Positions 49,549 to 62,303 of a stretch of DNA of 64,000 nt are shown here, piece after piece. This DNA comes from Rotaria socialis (Eukaryota; Rotifera; Eurotatoria; Philodinida; Philodinidae): assembly GCA_905331475.1 (NCBI GenBank), contig CAJNYU010000512.1:310001-374000 (forward strand), in the 5' to 3' direction. How positions within the stretch are numbered: position 1 is the stretch's first letter; each line of letters begins with the position of its first letter. Below the pieces are notes generated by a model. That model saw only the letters and a program-made list of their open reading frames with translations, was not told the DNA's origin and did not search any database. A program made the translations under genes and the position numbers.

Positions 49549-51705
49549 ATAATGCGAAAAATGTTTTTTAATCAACTAAGTATGCCATTATTATGAATAA
49601 AATGAAATAAAAAAAAAAAGATCTAATAACAAATCACTTTCTTTTTTCTTTTGTCGTTCATTGTCAAATGAGCTTAATCGCATATTTCTATGAATAGATT
49701 CTTTCAGATTAATTTCACATGCGTCGATTCACGTATCTTCATCTGTCATACGATATATCCGGTCTAATATTTTTGTTCTAGGATGATTCTTTGTAGTTCC
49801 ATGTCCGACTTCAGATTGTTTTTAATTACTTGAGAAAAAGATTGTTAACACGACACAGTCATTTGTTTACCCTTATAGCTTTCTATCTGTTACTATTGCT
49901 CATCAAAACTATCGAATATTATAAATTTTCTTCTACTTGATCAATATAATATGTAGATGTTTTCTATTGATATAATTATGCAAAAAAAATGTTTTTCATC
50001 ATATAAAAAATAGGCTTCAAAGAGGTATAATATAACTGAAAAACAAAGATGCATACAGTATTAAATAACGCATATGTAGAGAAAAACAAAATTCAAAACA
50101 ATTAGTTATCTTTCAATAAAAAAAAACTAAATCATCTATATTTATATTTTATTTCCTATAAATTGTCGATTTCTCGTCAAATTTTAATTGATAATTAACG
50201 AATATAGAGATTCTATGAATGCTTTATATTTTATTAATTTAAGTACAAGTTGTATTGAAACTACATTTATCTATAGTATATAGAAATGAATATTCATGAA
50301 TATTTCATACTGTTATGAGACTCGTGTATTTTTTGAAATAATTATTAGACAAATAATATTTTATTTTCCATTATCATAATTATGAATAGAACTCACAAAT
50401 TTCATATTGGTTCAATGAATAATTATATTTCGATTGCAAAGATATTCTTGCTGATATATTTTGACACGTTCCATAAAAAGACGGTCTATCTCTCTCGTTC
50501 TCTCTTTACGAGAGGTACTTCTTTATTTTACATTATATGTGAAAAGAAAATGTTGGTTCCGTACAAAAGAATATATTTCTGTAAAAGCAGTAATTGAAAT
50601 AAGTACGTAGGCATTGTTGAGATCTTATTTTGACGCATAAAAACAAATCAAGATCTACAATGAAAGAAAATCTTGTTTTCAGTTTATTCTATGCTATAGA
50701 TTTATGAATGATATATAGTTTCTTTTTGTATATGAACTTTATTATTCTTGAGTACTACTTCAGTTTATTTCATCCAATCAACTAAAATCTAATTAGTGTA
50801 AGTTAAAGGGTTCTTTTTTTGTTATATACTATTAAAAATAATAAATCAATTCTATGAGAAAATTGTATCTCTCACCATTTTATTAATGATAATAATATTT
50901 CCTATTATATTCTGCGAGTTTTGAAGTATGCATCATTCCAACAGTCGATTAAATGCACTTCTAATCACAATCATCATTGCTCGTATTTCAGCTTGAGATA
51001 CGACAATGATGGATTTCAAACAAAAGCACGAAACACATATTCATGCTTGAATGTCGAATGATTAATGCGTTACCATGATGATCATGATAGTGATACATAA
51101 AAGCGATTTTCAATGAGTCGGATTTTTCTTTAAAGAACAAGGAGGCGTGCTTTTTAATATTCTATTACTTGAGGTCATAATTGAACTATAGCGAACAATG
51201 TTCTCAATTGTTTTTTTCAAGTAATTGTCGACTAATGTTATTTTTACTCATCATTATTTAAAATAGACAGGTAGTTTTAATGGCTGTTGTTATTTGAAAA
51301 TCTATTATTTTTTTCTGTTGAATACGTTTGTATCATATCAATCGACTATTAGGAGATGCTGTCACTCGTAATTGATTTTGTTTCCTGCTCAGACGGCACC
51401 ACTAGCTGTTTTTTTTCTTTTTTCATTCATCATATGCAATGTGCACCCTTATTATTGTAAAAACGGGCATCTATTGCTCGGCTGTAGCTGTATCATCCCG
51501 TATGACAGAGAAAAAAATAGAGAATTGGAAAAATAGAACACGAGAGAAATAGAGAGAACGGGAAAGAGAGACACGGAGAGAGAGAGAGAGAGAGAGAGAA
51601 GATGGGCAAGAGAAAGATTAATATTTCTTTGAAATATTATTTACATTTTGTCACTTCCTTTTGGATGAACACAACAAGAAAGCGTAGTTTTATACCACTA
51701 TAACA
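49549..51705. other. Gene-poor region upstream of GPCR
   Basis: Apart from the peptide gene's poly(A) signal, only the GA-rich tract at 51535-51605 near the GPCR start stands out. The open frame 50382-50597 has no supportable features. Confidence 0.5.
51535..51605. repeat. (GA)n tract upstream of GPCR
   Basis: A GA-rich stretch ending in about 12 uninterrupted GA units, 100-170 nt before the GPCR start codon, on the coding strand. A similar tract precedes EPAC. Confidence 0.9.
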
Positions 51706-53256
51706 ATGATAACTAATATGTCTCTTTCATTGGAGAAAACATGCTCGAAACCGGATATACACGGTCCCGATGCACCTTTTTACCATTGGTTAGCACTGGG
51801 CTACGTATTTTTATTTATTCTTGCGTTAACCGCAAATTTATACGTTCTTTTCAAATTATTTCACTACACTCGACGTCGTTTTCGTGATCATATACTCTTA
51901 TTGAATTTGTGTGCGGCTGATTTATTTGTTACCATTGTTTATATTCCAAGCGAAATCTATGCTTATACTGTTGGTCGTTGGCATAATGATGAAATATGTA
52001 AAACAATTGCTGCATTGAAAGGACTTGGTATTTATGTATCATCATGTACAATAATTGGTATATCACTTGATCGTTATCTATCTATTGTACATCCATTGAC
52101 TGTTTATCAATCTAATACAAGAAATAAATTATTTGTTGTTGGCTCGTGGCTGATATCGGCAGTAGCATGCATACCACAGGTAAGTGTTTAATCTTAAGGA
52201 GTGATATTATCGATAAAATTTGTTTTGTTAATCATAGTTAATTATATTTAAACGATTAACAAATGAAGAATTATGTCGTGAAATATGTGGTGATATACTT
52301 TCATCCGATCCAGTAAAACGTTTGGCTTATAATATAGCTGTTGCTATATTTGCATATATAGCACCTTTAATAGCTATTTTTTATTCTTATTTTCGTATTT
52401 TATATGTTTTACAAAGACGTTGCGATCGACGAACATTTCGATTCGGCAAATGCCATGGTATAAGTGCACGTAGTTGTGATGTTAGCCAAACTTCGTCATT
52501 AAAACGAAATACTAGAAAAAGTTTCAATCATGAACGAGGACGAGGAGGAACTGAACGAATTTCTGAACAAGCTGCTGTTCAAGAAGAACTCAATACACAT
52601 AATATGAAAACAATAACAAGGGCAAAATTAAAAACATTAAAATTAACCGTTATAATCGGTAAACACTTTTAATCCAAACAAAAAATAAAAGTGATCGACT
52701 TTTTTGTTTTTCTTTATTTTAGTCATTTGTTTTATTCTTTGTTGGACACCTTACTATTGTATTGTCTTTTTTCTTCTTATAACTGATGCTCGTATTGATT
52801 ATGATAATTTAACGAATCAACATGGAAATTTTACTCTAACCACACCTATGGATGTGCCTGCTTATGATCAATCATCGCGCGATGAACGTTCCCTTCTAAT
52901 TGTGATGATGCTTGCTGTATCAAACTCTGTTTTAGATCCATTATTATACGGTAATTACCCATGTCTATATCTATTTATTGATTTACTTGAAATTAATAAT
53001 TCATGCTTCCTTTATTTTTAATTTATGATGTTTTTAATAGTTTTTCTTTCTCTCTTTCTTGTCAGGTTGTTATTTGGTACGACCCACGAAATTGAATTGT
53101 TTAAGTCGACGAAGAACTCGAACTGAAACAACAATATTAAAACGAACTCCTGGTGCGATCATTGCTGATAAAGAATCTAAACTAGCAACAATACGAACAA
53201 ATCTTAAAAATGATAATCATGAGCAACATGATGTAGCTGTTGAATGTCAACTTTAG
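51706..53256 (+). CDS. Class A GPCR, GnRH/AKH/corazonin-receptor type (4 exons)
   Basis: Exons 51706-52179, 52238-52658, 52723-52950, 53066-53256 give 437 aa in consistent frame. Seen: an extracellular N-terminus with the sequon NMS; TM1 (WLALGYVFLFILALTANLYV); TM2 (LLNLCAADLFVTI); TM3 with the disulfide Cys (ICKTIAALKG) and SLDRYLSIVHPL (DRY motif); TM4 (LFVVGSWLISAVACIPQ); a second extracellular loop with ELCREICGD; TM5 (FAYIAPLIAIFYSYF); TM6 RAKLKTLKLTVIIVICFILC followed by WTPYY; and TM7 SNSVLDPLLYG, the usual Asn of NPxxY replaced by Asp. The Lys-Thr-Leu-Lys...Trp-Thr-Pro-Tyr-Tyr block and DPLLYG match the GnRH/AKH/corazonin/ACP receptor superfamily, which mostly couples to Gq. Alternatives are vasopressin-type relatives. 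The ligand cannot be told from sequence. AATAAA lies at 53461. Confidence 0.88.
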
Positions 53257-56012
53257 AAACTAAACTAAAACAAGGATTTCCCTTTTCTTTTAGTTCCTAT
53301 TATTCTTTCCGTTTACTATCGATCTTTTTTCTATCTCTTTCTTTCTTTCTTAAATGTTATTTCTTCTGATAGCATAATATCGAAAAAAAGCGAGATAAAA
53401 TCTGATGTCGGAAAAGTTTTGATGCGGCCCAAAATATAAGAAGTTTCGTTACTAATCTTTAATAAATATCATAGACTTAACAATAAAAATAAGATTCAGG
53501 ACGGAACAAGTTGCAGTAAATTCAACGTATTAGTCAGTAAGAAAAACTACACATGTACGTCATCAATTATTGATGATAAAAAACAGAAATATCATCTTAA
53601 GTATTGTTTGTCATTGTGCTTGCTTGACTTACACTGGAAATCGAAACAAGATCAAGATGATAATATTACCCATTAACTTAAATGGAGATTTGAATGATAC
53701 TCTAAAGAACTATGAATGCTAAATGACAAGAAAATAATAGATGCTGAATGTCATATTCATTGATTTGGAAACCAAAATACCAAATTAAAATGAATAAATA
53801 AAAAATGAATGATTGCTAAAAATGTCAAAACAGCGATCTAGATCTTTTTGTGGGAATGCCAATCTTTCAATAATTATACTGTATGAATGGCTTGAGTCAG
53901 ATGGCAGAAATAAATTTCTTTACAGAGGAGAAACTATTAATTACGTTTAAATTAAAAATATTTAATGTAAAAACAAAAAAATCTATTAATATTAGATGTT
54001 GTAGTTCGACTTGTAAATGATTTATTTTGATATTCGTCAATAATTAACGAACAAAATAAAACTATATTACATAGGAATTAACGCAAATGATTAATTATGA
54101 GTTTTATAGACGTAAGATAAAAGCAAAAGCATAGATATGCATTATTTTATTAGTGAATATGTTTTAGTAATGATAAATATGTTATGACTATTTCGATAAT
54201 GATTTTAGAAGAGCAAAAAAAGGACATAACTATATTCATGAGCGAAATCGGAGATTTCTCAAATTTTTGTCGTTGTATAAAAAAATAACACAAGTACTTT
54301 TAGAATAATTTGATATAATGTAGACTATTTTTCTTATACATATTTATTAGATATTATCAAATCATAAATAATCGAATAGCAAAATGCTGTATTTAAATTT
54401 GTTGTACAATTGTGAATAGATTATATCAGTAAAAAGTCAAATATTTATGTTATTACTCTAGTGTGACTATGTCACTATAGATAAAATTCACAAAGCATTT
54501 TATATTTCACAAATGTATAATTTTTACTAAACCTAATGCCAATTAAAAAGAACTGGCGAAATTACTCTATATTTGGATAGATATCATTTGTACAGAAAAC
54601 TGTATTCTTTTCGTTGAGCAAGAGAAGATGTCGATACATCAGATTCTATATGATCATTGTTCTGATCGACTATTTAGAACATTTCCTAATGAAATTTTTG
54701 AAAACTAATCTAACCTGTGAAACTTACAAAGCGACCTACCAATTATTACGTGTAAATTTCAAGTCGTAATCAAAAGCTTTCAAAACTAGTCAGCATTCAA
54801 ACGCTTATGCTGAATCGCTCATCAGCTATGAATATTCTACTCGAAATCTCAATCGAGCTTCTTTGCAGATATTTCTATAGAAAAAAATATTTTTCAACTT
54901 TTGTCTCATAAAATAGAAAAAAAATCATTTTTCGACATTCAGAACATTTATTTGTAAAATCTAAGAAAATTCTCTTGAGAAATTTGTCATAAATGACACA
55001 ATGTCACTGTGTATCTGTCTGCCAGGGGTAATAACCATATCTTTCTGTTCTGCTTCGCTGAAAAGATGTTTAAATTATAGGCACTTCCTTCTATTTGCAA
55101 GGCGAGTATTTGACAAATTATCAGAAGAATATTTATTTTATTCTATGCAAATATTGTTGTATAATTACTAGTAAACAAGAAAAACAAAGTATAATCATAA
55201 AAACAATGCATGACTGTCAAACGATATATAAAAGATTTTTATTTCTTTTTATTATCATTTATGAAAAAAAAAGAAAAAATAGTTGAAATAGCTATTTTTA
55301 TCATTAATCTTATTTGAATACACTCAATGATTTTTGCATAAAAATCAAGAATAGTAAAACATTCTGGATGTCTGAAGCACTATCAGCGAGAAGTATTTTG
55401 TCTCTGGGGCTATTTCCTCATCATAAACTTGATTAATCATGAAAGGAACTAACATGGATACTTTTAAATCTGCGGAAATTTCTCACTATGATATTTTTTA
55501 ATATCTTAATGGGTAATGAAGATCATATTCTTAGATATTCTTTACTATCCTGTTGTCCTGAAAAGCAAAGTACATTTTTCTTTTGTTGTCGAAATGAAAA
55601 TTTTGTTAATTTCAAAATAAAATTATGAATATTATTTCTGATTTTCTTTTATCATATTCAAAAAATACTGGCAAAAACAAAAACATGGCGATCACTTGCT
55701 GGGTGTCAAAGTAGAGTTGCTTTCCTATAATTTAGCAACGTCAAATTAAAGCCTGGTAAAAAAATTCACACTTATTGGCATCAATGATTAGTACAAAATA
55801 GTAAAAGTAGAATAATTACAGTTTAATTTTAATTTTAATTTTAATTCTTAATAAATAAATATATTTCTTCTTCTCATGATGTAATAAATCAAAAAGAAAA
55901 TTGAAATTCAAGTGAAAATGAAAGTGGAGAATAATACCAAAATAGCAAAGATTACATATATGTTTTGAAGAAAACAAAGACAGAAAAACAAAATAAGTTA
56001 ATAATTTATGAT
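53257..56012. other. Gene-poor AT-rich region
   Basis: A short (TTTTAA)n-like run lies at 55826-55852. No gene is supported; both flanking genes end toward this region, so part of it is 3' untranslated sequence. Confidence 0.5.
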
Positions 56013-57128
56013 TTATAGCTCCTCGTTAAATTCTCTTGCGTGTTGGTAATTACTGACATTTTGAAAAACAAATGGTGAATACATTTCAGTTGAATTATAA
56101 TTCATTCCATTATAAGGTATATTAGCCGCATCAGTCATTGTCGATTGAAACGAATGTGGTGGTATTGGATAGCTAAAAGATGTTGAGTAAGTACATTAAA
56201 TTTATTTATCATAGAAAGTCTTTTACCGAAAATTTGGCCACATTGAAGTATAAAATGAATGATGAGAATCAGGCATATAATAAGGTGAAGGTGTTGGAAT
56301 GAAGAGTGGTGGTAGTGACGACGGTGGTGGTGGTGGTGGTGGTGGTGGCAAGTGAAGTATTGAATTAATTGGAGGGCTTGTTGAAGAATCATGTGAAATA
56401 TTATCATCCTATAGAAAGCATAAGATTTGAAATTCTTTCTATTAGTTTATTTTTCATACCAAATGAATTCCACTATCGTATTGCTTGTGATCATCTTTAT
56501 CTAATGAATATTGCACATCTAGTTTCTGTTGATTTTTTTTTAACCGAGCTCGACGATTTTGAAACCAAATCTAAGCAAAAACAAAAACGAGATAATAAAT
56601 TTAATGTTTATTTTTCTATTACCGTTATTTTTTGTGTTGGTAAATTCAGTTGTTCAACTAGATCATCAATAATATCAACTGTTGGATAACGATGTCGTTC
56701 AAAAGCACATTCGAGTACATTTAGCTGATTGGTTTTATGTTTAAGATTTTGCAAGAGATAAAAATATACTTTTCAAATAAGTTTTTCAGTTTACCTGTTC
56801 TGAATTAAATTTTGTTCGTACACGTTTTTTATACATGATGGGCCTTGATATTGGTTCATTTTCATTTTCATTTTCATTTTGTTCATAATCTGTATTTGAT
56901 GATTGTGTTAAAGAGACATCGCCATTATAATTTTCTTGCATAAATTGATTCGAATCTATGTAGTTTAAAAAACATGAGTTGGTTAAGACAGAAATATTTT
57001 CAATTTTGAATCTTACGATTATTTGAATATGGTGAAAATGAGAAATCATTCGTTATATGTTGTTGCATCATTTCACAAAAGAGATTTTGTGGTATATTTT
57101 TACTCGGTCTATTATCAATCTGGTCCAT
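56013..57128 (-). CDS. Paired-like homeodomain transcription factor (6 exons)
   Basis: Exons in coding order: 57128-57017, 56955-56795, 56724-56623, 56570-56460, 56408-56227, 56172-56013; frames agree and give 275 aa. Seen: an N-terminal acidic and Asn-rich region with an Asn-Glu repeat; a 60-residue homeodomain at about 81-140 beginning KKRVRTKFNSEQLNVLECAF, with YPTVDIIDDLVEQLNLPTQK and helix 3 ITIWFQNRRARLKK; then a Pro run (coded by the GGT tract on the plus strand at 56325-56350) and a Tyr/Pro/Ser-rich tail. Gln at homeodomain position 50 and the overall pattern suggest the paired-like class. The pattern VLE..F...YP.VDI resembles Hesx/ANF proteins, but that is a weak call. It presumably binds TAAT-type sites. 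It is divergent to the GNAT gene, 472 bp away. Confidence 0.88.
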
Positions 57129-57600
57129 GATTTCAATCTAAGATGTTGTTACTTTTCAGACAGTATCCATCGAGAAAATAACGAACAATAGACAGATATA
57201 TAAACAAACATATAGCTAGAGAAAATAAAATGTACTTTAGTCATTCTTTGCCTTTCCATATGTATTCTATATATAAAGTGTATGCATACAAAAACAAAAG
57301 GAGGATTCGTAAACAAATAGAAAACTATCTATTTTCTAGTTATAAGAAACGTTTCTAAATGAATGATTTAGATGAATTTCAAAATCTCTTTTATTGAAAA
57401 AGATCTTTTAGTATGTTTTCAAAGAATAAAAATAAAATGAAACTCATTAAATAAGTTATTTTTAGAGATCTTTCTTATCTTTATAATATTGTATACCACT
57501 TAAAATTCTACTGTTGTTCAGTAATGATTTATTCACAGATCAAATTTCTTTGTTCTTCTAATGATCGAATAGAAAAAGGAATTCATTAAATAAAAGAACA
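57129..57600. promoter_or_regulatory. Shared upstream region of homeobox and GNAT genes
   Basis: These 472 bp separate two divergent start codons, so both promoters must lie here or inside untranslated exons. I see AT-rich sequence without a motif I would name. Confidence 0.4.
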
Positions 57601-58612
57601 ATGCTTCTATCAATTCAGTTTTTCTTGATATGGTTGATTATTATTGTGCTTAGTAAATCTAATCATAATATTTATTGCTCCAATGGTAGACCAGCTTTGT
57701 GGACGTTTAGCATGTCTAATTTTAGCTTTTCACCACAATGTCCTACACCTGGTCGAGCATGTCACGATAAAAAAGGCAAATGTACGAAAGAATACTTATG
57801 TTGTCCGCAAACATTGAAGTAAGAGAAAATTTTAATCGTTGATTATTGTCCGTTTTTAACATTCGTTTATATATATATATATATATATATTAAATAGAAT
57901 GTCATCAAAACTTGCATTATATGATCGAGCAACGAATATTAAATTTATTCGTATTGGTAGTGATTATAAAAATACCTATCGTTTTTATGAATTAAACTTA
58001 ACATCAAATAATCATGCAACACATGATAATTATGCACAATGGGTTTTCTTTGATCAAACATTACGAGATTTGTTTGAAATGCCAAATGCTAGATTTTGGC
58101 AGTCAATTGTAAATTGCCTACAAAATTATGGTATCGCATATGCATATGTTCCTCTTAATGCAACATCAGTTACAGCTAATATTAGTGCATTGACAGTATT
58201 AACAAGACAGAAAAGTTCATTCGACAATCTCTACATATGTTACATGGTCACAAGAAAAGAACATCGTCGACGAGGTTTAGGTACACTAATTTTACAACAA
58301 ATTGTTCAACGTGCGTTAGACGAACAACGTAACGGTATAAAACACGTGACGCTACATGTCAATACATTAAATACAGTTGCACTTGAACTTTATGAAAGAT
58401 GTGGATGGCGATGTTATCAGTATCTACCGACATATCTTGACCCTGACCCACATCATGCAACAAATCATGCATATGCATTAATACTTCATTTAGAGAAAGT
58501 AAAGAATGTCACCGGCCTATGTCGAGACACAAATGCTGTAGACATCAATCCGCAAGACGATAGAAAAAGCATAGAAAACTGTCACCGTGTGCCTGCTCAG
58601 CTTCGAGAATGA
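57601..58612 (+). CDS. GNAT acetyltransferase (NAA60-like) with secretory-type N-terminus
   Basis: Exons 57601-57818 and 57898-58612 give 310 aa. Exon 1 encodes a hydrophobic start (LLSIQFFLIWLIIIVLSKS) that looks like a signal peptide or membrane anchor, then a short segment with six cysteines (IYCSN, PQCPTPGRACHDKKGKC, LCCPQ). Exon 2 encodes the GNAT fold: YICYMVTRKEHRRRGLGTLI holds the acetyl-CoA pyrophosphate-binding R-R-x-G-x-G loop, followed by HVTLHVNTLNTVALELYERC and GW. The later block YLPTYL resembles the NAA60 family, Golgi N-terminal acetyltransferases facing the cytosol. Here a cleaved or anchored N-terminus with a Cys-rich segment would place the enzyme in or facing the secretory pathway, which is unusual. 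If exon 1 is not joined, translation could begin at the ATG at 57899. AATAAA lies at 58738. Confidence 0.8.
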
Positions 58613-58924
58613 AATGTAACAAAAATAACAAGAAGAAAATAATACCGTACATTTTGTTGTCTGTAAATAGAAACAAAAATCTAGTTTTTTTTTTCATTTT
58701 TTGTTAGTCGTTAATCAAACATAATATAGAAATCTGAAATAAAAAGTCAATGTTGCTTTTTAATTGGCAATATAAACGATAGAAAAGTCTATTGACAGGA
58801 CAGAAAAAGAAAAACGACTGTTTAGTTGTATTTTTGTTTAATTAGAAAACTATAAATACTTCAATCAGTTGCTAAGTCTTTCTATATATGACAAATTTTC
58901 GTGTCCAACATTCATTGAAAATAA
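58613..58924. other. Short spacer between GNAT and EF-hand genes
   Basis: It contains the GNAT poly(A) signal (58738) and the presumed promoter of the next gene. No motif was recognised. Confidence 0.5.
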
Positions 58925-60770
58925 ATGAATTCGATTAAAACTCTCGGTAAAAGTAATATACTTGAAAATCGATTACGTACTTCTCAACAATCTAATGAAT
59001 TTTGTATGCGGTCGAATAATCTACGTAATTGGAAATCGGTTTCAAATATATTCTCAAAGAAAAAGCTAACATCACTTGATGAAATTAAATGTCATCTACG
59101 AAAATATTTTATCAATCATATGTCAATTGTTCATCAACATTGTAAAAAAAATACTTTTATCGATAAACCAACATTTCAATTGATGTTACGCAAGTAATTC
59201 ATTTAAAATATTAAAGAATTAACCTATATTATCCTTTTCATATAATTCTAGTTCAGGTATTTTAATTAATAATATATACCTTGAATCTTTATGGAATTCT
59301 TGTCAACCATCTCTGCAAGGTATCTCGTATGAAGTATTTCTTCAAGAATTTGTACCATGTCAATCAGAAAATAATCAAAGTAATAAAGCTTGTTAGCGCA
59401 GCCTCTTTGGGGCTAAAATATGGAACTGGAACTCACATATATCCCTTCGGCTTACTAAAATAATTCAAAATAGTTCACCTGAAAAATCTACCCTGATTTT
59501 CAAACCTATAATTAGGTCATTGCCTATTTTGCTTATGTCTGTAATCGAATATGAATTGTTAGCTCGTATATTCAACAATGACAGATACTAGTTTCTATAG
59601 TCTGTAATGGTACCGTAAACTAGTTACTATGGTCTGTAATGGGCAAACATTCCTTTTTTCATGTAGTCTGTAATCAAGAAAGGAAGAAATAGCAGCCTAA
59701 TTAGTCAAGCTCCTAATTAGCACAATTTAAAACTCATTAATGTCTGTAATGGGGAGGGGGGCGTGGGGAGCCGCAAAAATCTTGCTTTTAAACTTACACT
59801 CACCATTTTCTTCGAAAATATATGTGAGTTCCACAAAACAAGTTTTTATTAACACTTCATTGTATAATTATGTTTTATTTTTCTAGGCACGATCGCTTCT
59901 TCCAAAGATAATTTGTTATCGTCGAAGCAGTGTCAAATATTAAATTACATAGCCCTTGTTACTCACGCAGTTAAAACATATTGGGAAAATTTAAAAGTTG
60001 AATTTTGGTAAGTCAAATTTTTATTTCAAAAACTAAAAGATTTTCTATTGATATAGTTGTCTTGATCCATATGGTCGATTATCTATTGCAATTGATCAAG
60101 CTATTGTATGTATTATTTAAGGATATATGTTTCTTGGCAAATGTTTTTGTTTTGTTTTCTCTTGTATAGAAAATAATGAAAAAGTACTGTTTCCCTTTGA
60201 ATGATAATCAACAACGTAATCTTGCTGTATTGTTTTCAACGAAAAATAATGGACAATTTAATTATTTTGATTTTATGCAACATTTTTCTAATACATCATC
60301 ATTAAAAAGTATTAATCAGAATAGTTTTTCTCGCTCAACATATACTATTCAATCAAAAGTAAGAAAAATAAAGTAAAGTGTTTAGGTTCGTTTTCATATG
60401 TTTACATTTTTTAAGCAATGTTGGACGTGTTTACCATTGACAATCAATTGTCTTATTAAACGAATTCGTTCTCAAGTAAATCAAAATATAAAAATTGTCG
60501 ATGTGATATTTACTATTTTTATTTCTATTTTGTTTGATTTAGTGCATACATTATTATGGGAATATTTATCGAATGTTTAAAGTAATCGATAAAAATCGAC
60601 AAGGATATTTAGGCAAAAGTGATTTTAAGCGTATACTTAAACAATTCAAGATTCATCTTGATGCAGAAGAATTCTATCATGTTCTATCAGAAATAGATCA
60701 AAATCAAGACGGAGTTATTTCTTATGAGGAACTCTACGATGCATTAATTATTGATGCTTTACTAATTTGA
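58925..60770 (+). CDS. EF-hand calcium-binding protein (7 exons)
   Basis: Exons 58925-59193, 59252-59379, 59887-60007, 60057-60105, 60170-60358, 60416-60475, 60543-60770; all joins keep frame and give 347 aa. The C-terminus has a pair of EF-hands: loop one DKNRQGYLGKSD, with Asp in place of the usual Glu at position 12, and loop two DQNQDGVISYEE, a canonical calcium loop. Upstream, GRLSIAIDQ and GQFNYFDFMQHF look like degenerate EF-hand pairs, so the whole protein may be a chain of EF-hands. I cannot name the orthologue; multi-EF-hand proteins such as the EFCAB group, often ciliary or sperm-associated, are possible. Intron 2 (59380-59886) is long and carries a repeat element. AATAAA lies at 60839. 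Confidence 0.8.
59428..59832. mobile_element. Repeat element in EF-hand gene intron 2
   Basis: GGAACTCACATAT at 59428-59440 has a perfect 13-bp inverted match ending at 59832. Between them the unit GTCTGTAAT occurs five times (near 59538, 59600, 59632, 59667 and 59742), and a G-rich stretch (GGGGAGGGGGGCGTGGGG) lies at 59751-59768. The composition differs sharply from the flanks. No target duplication was identified. Confidence 0.55.
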
Positions 60771-62303
60771 TTTTATAAAAAAATTCAGAATATAACAGTG
60801 TAAAAAGTATTTTTGTGTTCATGATTTTTAAGGTAAGGAATAAAATGTAGTGAATAGAATGCTGAATGTAAGTTAATCACGAAGCACTTGCCAAAATGAT
60901 TTTTTTTTTGTTATTTCTCTCCATCATAATTTTATAAGATTAATAAAGTAATGGTGCCATATGATCATTAGTATGGTTTCTACAGTCATTATTGGAGAAA
61001 TTCAATTACATATAAAGAGAATCAGCAACTTACAATTAAAATTGTTTGTAGCAAATACAAGGCTAGACGGTAGAAATGTGTTTATTTTACTTTGAAGTCA
61101 TCATCATACATTTTTTTGTGGTTTAAAATTGAAAATTTAAAAAAGCAACACAATCAGTAAATTTTATCATCAAAATTCAAAAAGAAACAATGGCAAAAAC
61201 TCAGCAGCTCAAACATGAAAACAGCTAGCAACCTGCAAAATTTAATAATTGAAAAATAAAAATTTCAGATTTCTTTCTGGCTCGAATTAAACAGAAAAAA
61301 AACTGATAAAAAGAACTCGAATATTATCGTAAAATATTCAATGAGTATCCTATTCCATTAAAATGTTATTTTGATTTTGGCATTTATTGCAGATCTTTAG
61401 CTTAGAATTAGGCTCAGATGATCATTTTCTCAGATCTTAATAGTCAACCAGCCAAGATGAATCAATATTTAGTAAAATTATTTTTAGCTCTGATGATTTT
61501 TAACACATGGAACATCATTTTAATACACGTCTTTTTAAACGTTTTCGAAAAGTATGAGACAAATAAATATCTGAGTTTCTTCTCTACTGATAACTGAAAA
61601 TGGCGGATCTTTGGTTGTTGCATTGTCCTTTTCTATAAAAAAAATAAAAAAAATTTAATCCTTTCATTTTATTTACCTCGAATGTTCATTTTGAATGAAA
61701 TATTACTCTATAATCTAGCTTTTGAAAAAGATTAAACAACGCTGGATTATGACGGCGGAAATGTAGTCTTTGTGATTGCTAACTCATTGATATGCATTAT
61801 TCCGATGGTATTTTTCTGTTATCGCTTCTATGATAATCATTTGCTATTTTTATACCGAGAAACGTTCATCATCATACTTATGTCTTGTTCATATCTCTTG
61901 TTTCGCTATTATGTCCGGAGTCAATGGTATACTACGATATGTACACTAAGAACTTTCAATAGCTTCATTATAGAAGTATTTCTTTAAATAAATTTGTCAT
62001 GTTCACCGAATTTTGTTTTAGTTATATCTAGGTTATAACATTATGCGATCAACAAGATCACAGTTGTTTGTTCGTCAGGGCAGCAAGTATGATTAGCATA
62101 GTTTACTGATCATATATTGAGCTTATGATGAATGAAAAATGTTATTTCTCTTGAATGAATCAATTTTTTTTAAACAAACAACTTTTTTTTTCTTTGACAA
62201 CAGTGAAATACAACAAGAAACAGACAAGTTAACTTTTGTCTAGAACATCACGATAAAACGGATAATTCTCTAAACGTTAATTATGGTTTTTGATTGATTG
62301 AAA
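60771..62303. other. Spacer between EF-hand and SmD1 genes
   Basis: AT-rich. It holds the 3' flanks of both converging genes. The open frame 61772-61987 is not supported by any motif. Confidence 0.5.
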
